From positions 1 to 44,289 of the forward strand of contig JAUILI010000013.1 in assembly GCA_030433075.1 (NCBI GenBank): a stretch of 44,289 nt of DNA. The letters are read 5' to 3'. Below the pieces are notes generated by a model. That model was not told the origin of the DNA. It did not search any database and worked only from the letters and a program-made list of their open reading frames with translations. The position numbers and the translations under genes were made by a program. Below are positions 19,750-30,047 of the stretch, piece after piece; the stretch's first letter is position 1; each line of letters starts with the position of its first letter. Source of the DNA: Gammaproteobacteria bacterium (lineage in GTDB: Bacteria; Pseudomonadota; Gammaproteobacteria; Pseudomonadales; Azotimanducaceae).

Positions 19750-20661
19750 TTAAGCCAGGGCCCCGGCAGCCTCCGCCGCCCGAAGCGCGCTTCCGCTGAG
19801 GAGGGCTAGCCCCGCGCCCCCCTGAGGGAGGTCGGGCCAAAGCCAGGGCACCTCGGGATAGCGCGCCTCAAGCGCCGGCGCGCTGTAGCCCACCTCAAGG
19901 GCCAGGAGCCCCTCCGGCGCCAGGTAGGCGCTCAGGCCCCTAAGGAACGGGGTGACGAAGGCAAGACCATCTTCGCCAGCGGCCAGAGCATGGCGCGGCT
20001 CAAAGCGGAACTCCTTGGGCAAGGCATCCATGGCCGCTTGATCCACGTAGGGAGGATTGGCGAGCACCAAATCGAAGGGGTCCTCACCCTCCAGCGCTGC
20101 AAGCCCATCCCCGGCGCGAAGCTCAATACGATGCTCAAGGTGGAACTTGGCCACGTTACGTCGGGCCACGGCCAGGGCTCGGGAATCGATATCCGTCAGC
20201 ACCACCTCCGCCTCGGGAAAAGCTAGGGCCGCCACAATGCCCAGGCAGCCCGAGCCCGTGCACAGATCCACGATGCGCTGGGGCTCCTCTGCGCCAAGCC
20301 AAGGCTGGAGCCCCTCGGTGAGCATCATGCCCAGGGGGGAGCGCGGGATCAGCACGCGCTCATCGACGAAAAACTCCAGGCCACAATAGGGGGCCCGCCC
20401 CGTGATGTAGGCCGTGGGCCGGCCCTGGAGGCGGCCTTGAACGGCAGCAGCGAGGCGCCGGCGCTCGTCGGGCAGCAGCACGCCGTCGAGCACCCATTCC
20501 GCCCGATCCTGGGGGATGGCCAGCACCCCCAGGACCAGCGCCAAGGCCTCATCCCACAGCGTCTCCTGACCCTGGCCCAGATACAGATCCCCCCGACCAA
20601 GGGCGCTCACGGCGTAGCGGAGCCAGTCCCGGACCGTCTTGAGCGTGTCCACAGCGGTCAC
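19750..20661 (-). CDS. prmB: 50S ribosomal protein L3 N5-glutamine methyltransferase PrmB
   Basis: SAM-dependent methylation of a glutamine of ribosomal protein L3. The 303 residues have the SAM motif [12 protein letters not shown] at 131-142 and the glutamine-binding NPPY at 202-205, and an N-terminal helical domain as in the HemK/PrmC family. PrmB rather than PrmC is favoured by position next to aroC and by the [11 protein letters not shown] stretch. The start is GTG, overlapping the upstream stop by 4 bases (GTGA). Confidence 0.93.
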   Translation of the reverse strand: MTAVDTLKTVRDWLRYAVSALGRGDLYLGQGQETLWDEALALVLGVLAIPQDRAEWVLDGVLLPDERRRLAAAVQGRLQGRPTAYITGRAPYCGLEFFVDERVLIPRSPLGMMLTEGLQPWLGAEEPQRIVDLCTGSGCLGIVAALAFPEAEVVLTDIDSRALAVARRNVAKFHLEHRIELRAGDGLAALEGEDPFDLVLANPPYVDQAAMDALPKEFRFEPRHALAAGEDGLAFVTPFLRGLSAYLAPEGLLALEVGYSAPALEARYPEVPWLWPDLPQGGAGLALLSGSALRAAEAAGALA

Positions 20662-21491
20662 CGCGTTCCCTCCTCAATTCGCCACAGCGTAACCTCCGGC
20701 CCGGCGACGCCCCGCCCCGCTACGGCGCCGCCCAGGCCCAGGGCCTGCACCTCTGCCACCCTTAGCGATTGTGCGAGGGTCCCTGCCAGGGCTTGGCTCG
20801 TCGCTAGCGCCTCCGCCCTGCCCCCGTCCTCCGGCTGCTGATGAACCAGCAGCAGCCAGCGTCCGGAAAGCTCGGCCAACCACGCCTGCTCCGGCGCAGA
20901 AAACCAGCTGCGAAGGGCTGCCTCGGGGGCTTGAAGCCGAAGCCGCCCCGTTTCCCTAAGGGCCCTTCGCGCTGCCGCTGCCGTGGGCAAGGTCGGACCC
21001 TCCCGCGGAACTTCGATGAGCTGCGCGAAGACTTCCCGGGTTCCGCGCTGGCTCACATAGAGCGCCCACATCCCGTCGGAGGCCTCAAAAAGGCCGTAGT
21101 GCTGTTCCCCGTCCCGGCCGTAAAGATCCGCAACGCTGAAGACCTCATGGGCGTACAGGGCGCTCGAGCCGCAATCCCGCCCGGCGCAGATGAAGCGCGC
21201 CGTGCCCGGAAGCTGCGCCCGGAGATCCTCGAAAGCCCGGCGGGGGTCGGTGCCCCGGGGAAAGGCCCAGCGCGTGCCCTGCCAGGGGCCGGTGACGGTA
21301 AGCGCGGCGTCCCCGTCAAGCAGGGTTTCCTCCTGCGTCACCCGAGCCTGGGGAAGGCGCCAGGTTCGCGCCCCCCCCTGCTCCTGGACCTCAATAACCT
21401 CAGCCCGGAGGGACGGCGACGGCGAAGGCGCCGCCAACCCTTCCGTGCTGAGCAGAACCAGTACCGCAAGCCATGCCGTCCCCTTTGCCAT
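20658..21491 (-). CDS. DUF4892-type secreted or periplasmic protein
   Basis: Unknown function. The 277-residue product starts with a signal peptide (MAKGTAWLAVLVLLSTEGLAA). It contains FICAGRDCGSSALYAHEVF followed by DLYGRDGEQHYGLFE, which I recognise as the DUF4892 pattern found in Pseudomonas and relatives. Cys residues in that stretch could form a disulphide. The frame is open further upstream into sixA. ATG 21491 is preceded by a strong GGGAGGAAGG and is followed directly by the signal peptide, so it is chosen. It lies 20 bases after sixA and overlaps prmB by 4. Confidence 0.8.
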   Translation of the reverse strand: MAKGTAWLAVLVLLSTEGLAAPSPSPSLRAEVIEVQEQGGARTWRLPQARVTQEETLLDGDAALTVTGPWQGTRWAFPRGTDPRRAFEDLRAQLPGTARFICAGRDCGSSALYAHEVFSVADLYGRDGEQHYGLFEASDGMWALYVSQRGTREVFAQLIEVPREGPTLPTAAAARRALRETGRLRLQAPEAALRSWFSAPEQAWLAELSGRWLLLVHQQPEDGGRAEALATSQALAGTLAQSLRVAEVQALGLGGAVAGRGVAGPEVTLWRIEEGTR

Positions 21492-21511
21492 GCCCTTCCT
21501 CCCTGGCTTTG

Positions 21512-21970
21512 TCACCGCTGAACGCCCGTGGGATCTAGCCAATAGGTCAGCTGCGCCCCCTGGGGCGCCCAATCGTCGAGCTCAAGCACCAGCCCCCCGG
21601 CCGTAGGGAAGGGGGCGAGCACTCCGGCTAAGCGCTGCGCCAAGCGCGGGAGCAAGGGGCGATGGGACACCACCAGGAGCGGGGCTTCGACGCCAAGCCC
21701 GGCCAGGGCCTCCCGTGCGGCCCGCTCATCACCGTCGGGCATGAGCGCCGGCAAGGAGCAAAGGGGCGTCAGCCCCCAGCGTGCCGCGATCAGGCGGGCC
21801 GTTTCCTGGGCACGATGGTAGGGAGAACTCACCACCTGCAGCCCCCGGGAAACCCAGGGACCAAGATGCTCCGCCACCTGCTGAACCTGGGCCTCCCCTT
21901 CCGGAAGAAGCGCTGCCGCAGGATGGATGCCCGCCGCCTGCCCATGGCGCAACAGAAGAACGTCCCTCAT
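21512..21970 (-). CDS. sixA: phosphohistidine phosphatase SixA
   Basis: Histidine-phosphatase-superfamily enzyme of 152 residues, known in E. coli for removing phosphate from histidine phosphotransfer proteins. The RHG motif with catalytic His9 (LLLRHGQA) is at the N-terminus. SSPYHRAQET holds the second Arg, and VSHRPLLPRL supplies the second His. The start overlaps the gpsA stop by 4 bases. gpsA-sixA adjacency is recurrent in gammaproteobacteria. No histidine kinase is nearby. Confidence 0.92.
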   Translation of the reverse strand: MRDVLLLRHGQAAGIHPAAALLPEGEAQVQQVAEHLGPWVSRGLQVVSSPYHRAQETARLIAARWGLTPLCSLPALMPDGDERAAREALAGLGVEAPLLVVSHRPLLPRLAQRLAGVLAPFPTAGGLVLELDDWAPQGAQLTYWLDPTGVQR

Positions 21971-22992
21971 GGCTGCCGCCAGGCCACGGCCACATCGTCG
22001 CGCTGCTCGGCCAGCATGAGGCGCACGAGCACCTCGGGAAGCTGGCGACCCTCAAAGAGAATGGCGTGAAGGCCCTGGCAGATGGGCATGGGCACGGCGA
22101 GGCGCTGGGCCTCCTGCCAGGTGCTACGCACCGTATTCACGCCCTCCGCGAGCTTGCCAAGGTGTGCCGCCGCGTCCTCGAGACTCCGCCCTTCCCCAAT
22201 GGCGCGCCCCAGCTGGAAGTTCCGAGATAGGGGGGAACTACACGTCACCATGAGGTCCCCTACCCCAGCAAGGCCCAGAAGCGTGAGGGGATTGGCCCCC
22301 TTGGCCACGGCGAATTGACTCATCTCCGCAAGCCCCCGGGTCAGGAGCATGGCACGGGAGTTCTCCCCGGCGCCGAGGGCCGCTGCCATGCCCGAAGCAA
22401 GGGCATAGATATTCTTGAGCGCGCCGGCGAGCTCAACGCCGTAGCGGTCGCTGTTGGAGTACACCCGAAAGGACCGGGAATGCACGCGTCGCTGCACCTC
22501 TTCGCAGAGCGCCGCCTCGGCGGAAGCGATGACCGTTCCCGTGAAATGCCCCTGCGCGATTTCCTCGGCGAGGTTGGGCCCGGATAGGACGCCAATACGA
22601 GCCTGGGGACAGGCCGCCGCGAGCACTTCGCTCATGAGGGTGAAGCCGTCCCGGGCTAAGCCCTTCGTCGTGCTGATAAGGCCCGTGCCTGGATCTAGCA
22701 GCGCACCGAGATGCTCGGCCACGGCAGGGAGCGCGGCGCTGGGAACGGCGACAAAAACCAGCCGGGCTCCGGCCACGGCAGCCGGAAGGTCGGTGGTAGG
22801 CTCAACGCCCTCGGCCAAAGGATGACCAGGCAGATAGCGAACGTTTTCCCGGTCCCTGGCCAGGGCCGCGCATTGGGAGGGATCCCGGAGCCAAAGGGCC
22901 ACCCGGTGGCCCCGGGCAGCCACGATATTGGCAATGACGGTGCCAAAGTTTCCGGCACCGAGGACTGCGATTTTGACTCGCTCATCGCCCAT
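21967..22992 (-). CDS. gpsA: NAD(P)-dependent glycerol-3-phosphate dehydrogenase GpsA
   Basis: Makes glycerol-3-phosphate from dihydroxyacetone phosphate for phospholipid synthesis. The 341 residues have the Rossmann motif VLGAGNFGTVIA, the GPNLAEEI loop, catalytic Lys in GALKNIYALASG, and SSPLSRNFQLG with the cofactor Arg. Its ATG is only about 20 bases after the T-tract of the htpG terminator, and it opens the long minus-strand run. Its own promoter, if any, must lie within or before that hairpin. Confidence 0.97.
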   Translation of the reverse strand: MGDERVKIAVLGAGNFGTVIANIVAARGHRVALWLRDPSQCAALARDRENVRYLPGHPLAEGVEPTTDLPAAVAGARLVFVAVPSAALPAVAEHLGALLDPGTGLISTTKGLARDGFTLMSEVLAAACPQARIGVLSGPNLAEEIAQGHFTGTVIASAEAALCEEVQRRVHSRSFRVYSNSDRYGVELAGALKNIYALASGMAAALGAGENSRAMLLTRGLAEMSQFAVAKGANPLTLLGLAGVGDLMVTCSSPLSRNFQLGRAIGEGRSLEDAAAHLGKLAEGVNTVRSTWQEAQRLAVPMPICQGLHAILFEGRQLPEVLVRLMLAEQRDDVAVAWRQP

Positions 22993-23012
22993 AGAAGGCC
23001 TGCCCCCTGAAG

Positions 23013-23043
23013 AAAAAGACCGCGCCCTGGAGCGCGGTCTTTT
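23013..23043 (-). terminator. intrinsic terminator after htpG
   Basis: A 12-base-pair stem (23014-23025 with 23032-23043) around a 6-base loop, GC-rich in the middle with A/T ends. On the minus strand it is followed by TTTTTC. It starts 6 bases after the htpG stop and ends about 20 bases before the gpsA start codon, so it sits in the would-be leader of gpsA. The hairpin is symmetrical enough to act on either strand, but only minus-strand genes flank it. Confidence 0.85.
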
Positions 23044-23049
23044 AGTCTA

Positions 23050-24966
23050 TCAGGCCAGCTCGGCGAGCAGACGATTCATGCAACGTAGGTAGGCTGCGGG
23101 ATCGTCCAGCGGGTCGCCCTCGGCCAGCTTCGCCTGGGCCAGGAGCACCTCGGCCAGGTCCTGGCGCCGCTCCCCGTCCTGCTCCTGCTCAAAGCGGCGA
23201 AGCAGCACGTGGTTGCCGTTAACCTCGAGGATCGGCGCCGCCTCCGGCACCGCCTGCCCGGCGGATTTCAGGAGGCGTCGCATCTGGCTGCCCATTTCGT
23301 CCTCTTCCACCACCAGGCAGGCCGGGGAATCGGTGAGGCGATCGCTGACGCGAACGGTCTTCACCCGCTCCCCGAGGGCCTTCTTCAGCCCCTCGAGCAC
23401 ATCCTCAGCAAGGGCCACCGGGGGCTCCGGCGCGTCGCTATCAGCGCCCTCCACCTCCGGGAGCTCCTTAAGGTCAATGGCCCCGCGAGCCACGTCCTTC
23501 AGGGGCGTACCCTTGTATTCGGACAGGTGGCTCATGAGCCACTCATCGAGGCGATGGGACAACAGCAGCACTTCCACCCCGCGCTTGCGCAGCGCTTCGA
23601 TATGCGGCGACCCCTTGGCGGCGGCAAAGCTATCGCCGGTAACGTAGTAAATGGCCTTCTGCCCTTCCGGGCAGCGCTCGAGGTAGGCATCCAAGCTATG
23701 AGTTTCCGCCGAGCTGTCATCCTTCGTGGAGGCAAAGCGCAGAAGCGACGCTACCCGCTCCCGGTTAGCGAAGTCCTCCGCTGGGCCTTCCTTCAGCACG
23801 GGCCCCAGCTCATTCCAGAAGGTCTGATAGGCCGCTTCGTCATTCTTCGCGAGCTTCTCGAGCATATCGAGAACCCGCTTCGTGAGGGCGCCGCGAATCG
23901 CCTCCACCCGCTCGTCCTGCTGGAGGATTTCCCGGCTCACATTCAGGGGCAGGTCCGCGGAATCAATCACCCCCCGCACAAAACGCAGGTAGAGGGGCAG
24001 GAACTGCTCCGCCTCATCCATGATGAACACGCGGCGCACGTAGAGCTTTAAGCCCCGAGGGCTTTCCCGGTTGTACAGATCGAAGGGCGCCCGCTTGGGC
24101 ACATAAAGCAGCGAGGTGTACTCGTGCTTTCCTTCCACCCGGTTATGGCTGTAGCACAGGGGGTCTTCGAAATCGTGGGAGATATGCTGGTAGAAGGCGT
24201 GGTATTCCGCCTCCTCAATATCCTTCCGGGGGCGGGTCCAGAGCGCCTTAGCCTCGTTGACCGTCTCCCACAGGAGCTCGCCCTTCTTCTCCTTGGGCTT
24301 ATCTCCGTCCATTTCCGGTAGCTGCACGGGAATAGCGATGTGATCGGCGTACTTCTTAATGACGCTTCGCACCCGGTACGGCTCGAGGAACTCGTCGGCG
24401 TCGGCCTTCAGGTGCAGCGTGATGGCGGTGCCCCGCTGGGTGCGCGTGCCCGGCGCGAGCTCGTAGTCGGCCTCGCCTGCGGAACGCCAACACCAGGCGT
24501 CGCTCTCCCCGGCGCGGCGCGTTTCAACCTCAACGCGATCGGCCACGATAAAGGAGGCGTAGAAGCCCACCCCGAACTGGCCGATCAGCTGAGAATCCTT
24601 TTGCTGATCACCGGTGAGCTGCTCGAGGAAGCGGGCCGTCCCGGAGCGGGCGATGGTCCCCAAGTTCTCGATCAGCTCCTGCCGATTCATACCGATCCCG
24701 TTATCCTCGATGGTGAGGGTACGGGCGTCCTTGTCGAAGGCCAGGCGAATACGAAGGTCGCTGTCCTCGCCGAGCCATTCGGGGTGGCTTAGGGCCTCGA
24801 AACGGAGCTTATCCACCGCATCGGAGGCATTGGAGACCAGCTCCCGAAGAAACACCTCCCGATTGGAGTAAAGGGAGTGGATCATCAGCTTGAGAAGCTG
24901 CTTGGCCTCGGCCTCAAAGCCACGGGTTTCCGTTCCGGCGGGGGTTTGGTCCTGCTGTTCGCTCAT
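23050..24966 (-). CDS. htpG: molecular chaperone HtpG (Hsp90)
   Basis: Cytoplasmic ATP-dependent Hsp90 chaperone. The 638 residues show the GHKL ATPase pocket ([38 protein letters not shown]), the middle domain with the NVSREILQQ stretch, and the C-terminal dimerisation domain. Length is close to the E. coli 624. The ATG at 24966 has GGAGG 7 bases upstream. A sigma-32 promoter lies at 24995-25025 and a terminator at 23013-23043, so it is probably a single-gene heat-shock unit. Confidence 0.98.
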   Translation of the reverse strand: MSEQQDQTPAGTETRGFEAEAKQLLKLMIHSLYSNREVFLRELVSNASDAVDKLRFEALSHPEWLGEDSDLRIRLAFDKDARTLTIEDNGIGMNRQELIENLGTIARSGTARFLEQLTGDQQKDSQLIGQFGVGFYASFIVADRVEVETRRAGESDAWCWRSAGEADYELAPGTRTQRGTAITLHLKADADEFLEPYRVRSVIKKYADHIAIPVQLPEMDGDKPKEKKGELLWETVNEAKALWTRPRKDIEEAEYHAFYQHISHDFEDPLCYSHNRVEGKHEYTSLLYVPKRAPFDLYNRESPRGLKLYVRRVFIMDEAEQFLPLYLRFVRGVIDSADLPLNVSREILQQDERVEAIRGALTKRVLDMLEKLAKNDEAAYQTFWNELGPVLKEGPAEDFANRERVASLLRFASTKDDSSAETHSLDAYLERCPEGQKAIYYVTGDSFAAAKGSPHIEALRKRGVEVLLLSHRLDEWLMSHLSEYKGTPLKDVARGAIDLKELPEVEGADSDAPEPPVALAEDVLEGLKKALGERVKTVRVSDRLTDSPACLVVEEDEMGSQMRRLLKSAGQAVPEAAPILEVNGNHVLLRRFEQEQDGERRQDLAEVLLAQAKLAEGDPLDDPAAYLRCMNRLLAELA

Positions 24967-24994
24967 GGGGCGCCTCCATTTCGTGATGGCTCAG

Positions 24995-25025
24995 AAATGG
25001 GGATGGAAAGCCGCCCCTTCAAGGG
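24995..25025 (-). promoter_or_regulatory. sigma-32 (heat-shock) promoter of htpG
   Basis: Minus strand: CCCTTGAA (25025-25018), a 15-base spacer, then CCCCATTT (25002-24995). This matches the known sigma-32 consensus CTTGAA ... CCCCATnT at every position of both core elements and falls within the usual spacer range. Transcription would start near 24987, about 20 bases before the htpG ATG. Confidence 0.88.
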
Positions 25026-25040
25026 CTTCCTCAACATAAA

Positions 25041-25072
25041 AAAAGCCGCGCGAGCTGCCCCGCGCGGCTTTT
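25041..25072 (-). terminator. intrinsic terminator after sucD
   Basis: A perfect 12-base-pair inverted repeat (25041-25052 with 25061-25072) with an 8-base loop and, on the minus strand, a run of seven T. It lies 43 bases after the sucD stop and immediately before the htpG heat-shock promoter, so it closes the sdh-suc cluster and insulates htpG. Confidence 0.9.
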
Positions 25073-25114
25073 CCGTGGGCTTTCGCCGGAAGGCGATCGC
25101 CTAGGGACGGGGAC

Positions 25115-25993
25115 TCAGCCCCAGCCCGTGAGCTCCGCCAAGGCATCGCCAATATCGGCAAGGCTTTTCACGGTCTTCACCCCAGCGTCTTCCAGGGCCG
25201 CAAACTTCTCGTCCGCCGTGCCCTTGCCGCCGGCGATGATCGCCCCGGCATGGCCCATGCGCTTACCGGGAGGCGCCGTCACCCCTGCGATGTAGCCCAC
25301 CACGGGCTTAGTGACGTTGGCCTTGATGAAGGCCGCTGCGTCTTCCTCAGCCGTTCCTCCGATCTCCCCCACCATCACGATGGCTTCCGTTGCCGGATCC
25401 TCTTGGAACAGCTTCAGGATATCGATGAAGTGGCTGCCAGGGATCGGGTCGCCGCCGATGCCCACGCAGGTGGACTGGCCATAGCCCTTGTCCGTGGTTT
25501 GCTTCACGGCCTCGTAGGTCAGGGTGCCCGAGCGGGACACGATGCCCACCTTTCCGGGAAGGTGAATGGAGCCGGGCATGATGCCGATCTTGCAGGCGCC
25601 GGGGGTGATGACCCCGGGGCAGTTCGGACCGATGAGGCGAACGTTGTCCATCTCGTCCAGGCGGGCCTTCACCTCGAGCATATCGAGGGTGGGAATGCCT
25701 TCCGTGATGCAGACGATGAGCTCAATGCCCGCATTCGCCGCTTCAAGGATGGAGTCCTTGCAGAAGGGGGCCGGCACATAGATCACGGAGGCGGTGGCGC
25801 CGGTGGCGGCCACGGCGTCCTTCACCGTATCGAAGACCGGCAGGCCGAGGTGGGTCGTGCCCCCCTTGCCCGGGGTTACGCCGCCCACGAGCTGGGTACC
25901 GTAGGCCAGCGCTTGCTCCGAGTGGAGCGTGCCCTGCCCGCCGGTGAAGCCCTGGCAGATGACCTTAGTGTTGGCGTCAATCAGAATGCTCAT
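25115..25993 (-). CDS. sucD: succinyl-CoA synthetase alpha subunit SucD
   Basis: ADP/GDP-forming succinate-CoA ligase subunit that binds CoA and carries the phosphohistidine. The 292 residues show the CoA-binding [12 protein letters not shown] and GGVTPGKGG, then [10 protein letters not shown]. The phosphorylated His248 is in [10 protein letters not shown]. The start overlaps the sucC stop by 4 bases. It is the last gene before the terminator at 25041. Confidence 0.98.
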   Translation of the reverse strand: MSILIDANTKVICQGFTGGQGTLHSEQALAYGTQLVGGVTPGKGGTTHLGLPVFDTVKDAVAATGATASVIYVPAPFCKDSILEAANAGIELIVCITEGIPTLDMLEVKARLDEMDNVRLIGPNCPGVITPGACKIGIMPGSIHLPGKVGIVSRSGTLTYEAVKQTTDKGYGQSTCVGIGGDPIPGSHFIDILKLFQEDPATEAIVMVGEIGGTAEEDAAAFIKANVTKPVVGYIAGVTAPPGKRMGHAGAIIAGGKGTADEKFAALEDAGVKTVKSLADIGDALAELTGWG

Positions 25994-27159
25994 GCGGCAC
26001 CTCCAGCAGCAGCCACGGCCTTATCAGCCGCATCGATGAGGGACTCGGCGGCGATGATGTTCAGCCCCGAGGTGCTGAGGCGCTCGCGCCCCGCTTCCGC
26101 ATTGTTCCCCTCAAAGCGCACCACCACGGGGACGTTCACCCCCACCTCTTCCACGGCACCGATGATGCCGTCGGCAATGGTCACGCAGGAGACGATGCCC
26201 CCAAAGATGTTGATGAGCACGGCCTTCACGTTGCTATCGGAGAGGATGATCTTGAAGGCTTCAGACACCGTTTCCTTGGTCGCGCCACCGCCGACGTCCA
26301 GGAAGTTGGCCGGGCTGCCACCGCGGTGCTTCACCAGGTCCATGGTCCCCATGGCCAGCCCTGCGCCATTGACCATGCAGCCGATGGTGCCGTCGAGGGC
26401 CACGTAGTTCAGGCTGAACTGCGCGGCGTGCTCTTCCCGGGGGTCTTCCTGGCTCGGATCCTGGAGCGCTTGGAGCTTAGGCTGGCGATACAGGGCATTG
26501 CCATCGATGTTGATCTTGGCGTCGAGGCAATGAACCTTCCCTTCCGTGGTGATCACGAGCGGGTTGATCTCGAGGAGCGCGCAGTCGAGCTCCTGGAAAA
26601 GCTTGGCAAGGCCCATGAAGAGCGCCGTGAATTCCTTGATTTGGTTGCCTTCAAGGCCCAAAGCGAAGGCGAGCTCCCGGCCCTGGTAGGGCTGCGCGCC
26701 CACGGCGGGATCGATGATGGCCCGAAGAATCTTCTCCGGGGTCTCTTCCGCCACCTTCTCAATTTCCACGCCCCCTTCCGTAGAGGCCATGAAAACCACG
26801 CGCCGGGTGCCCCGGTCGATGACCGCGCCGAGGTAAAGCTCGGTGGCGATATCCGTGCAGTTCTCCACGTAGATCTTGCTGACGGGCTGACCCTTTTCGT
26901 CGGTCTGGAAGGTCACCAGCCGCTGGCCCACCCACTTCTCGGCAAAGGCCCGGACCTCGTCAAGGCTATCGCAGAGCTTCACGCCCCCGGCCTTGCCTCG
27001 CCCCCCGGCATGAACCTGGGCCTTCGCGACCCAGCGCGTGCCCCCAATTTTCTCCGCCGCAGCCACCGCCTCGTCCGGCGTGTCCACGGCATGCCCCACG
27101 GATACGGGCAGCCCGTATTCCCGGAATAACGCCTTTGCTTGATATTCGTGAAGATTCAT
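25990..27159 (-). CDS. sucC: succinyl-CoA synthetase beta subunit SucC
   Basis: Nucleotide-binding ATP-grasp subunit of succinyl-CoA synthetase. From ATG 27159 ([12 protein letters not shown]) the protein has 389 residues, as in E. coli. A start seven codons upstream is in frame but lacks homology, whereas 27159 has GGGAAGAG just upstream. [14 protein letters not shown] is the ATP-grasp loop and [11 protein letters not shown] and NIFGGIV belong to the CoA ligase domain. There are 129 non-coding bases to lpdA, holding a small GC hairpin (about 27222-27242) without a T-tract. Confidence 0.97.
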   Translation of the reverse strand: MNLHEYQAKALFREYGLPVSVGHAVDTPDEAVAAAEKIGGTRWVAKAQVHAGGRGKAGGVKLCDSLDEVRAFAEKWVGQRLVTFQTDEKGQPVSKIYVENCTDIATELYLGAVIDRGTRRVVFMASTEGGVEIEKVAEETPEKILRAIIDPAVGAQPYQGRELAFALGLEGNQIKEFTALFMGLAKLFQELDCALLEINPLVITTEGKVHCLDAKINIDGNALYRQPKLQALQDPSQEDPREEHAAQFSLNYVALDGTIGCMVNGAGLAMGTMDLVKHRGGSPANFLDVGGGATKETVSEAFKIILSDSNVKAVLINIFGGIVSCVTIADGIIGAVEEVGVNVPVVVRFEGNNAEAGRERLSTSGLNIIAAESLIDAADKAVAAAGGAA

Positions 27160-27288
27160 TTCTCTTCCCGCTCGCGTCAAAACGCGGCCAGCGAACGCTG
27201 ACCCCCCAGAACCGCCGGCCCCGGCGCTCAGCGCTGGGCCCGACGTTCAACTCTGGCGCCCCCCTAGGGAGCGCCCCTGCAAAACGAC

Positions 27289-29987
<2,699 letters not shown>

Positions 29988-30047
29988 TTCAAGGGGTTCC
30001 TTGCATCTCGACGGAACGGGCCGCCACCCTTTCTAATCGCTAAGTGG

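Noticed and set aside
20658-21572. A longer start for the DUF4892 gene inside sixA
   Set aside because: The extra residues would precede an evident signal peptide, and ATG 21491 has a much better ribosome site.
27222-27242. A GC-rich inverted repeat between sucC and lpdA as a terminator
   Set aside because: The loop would be about one base and there is no T-tract; sucC is very likely read from the same transcript as lpdA.
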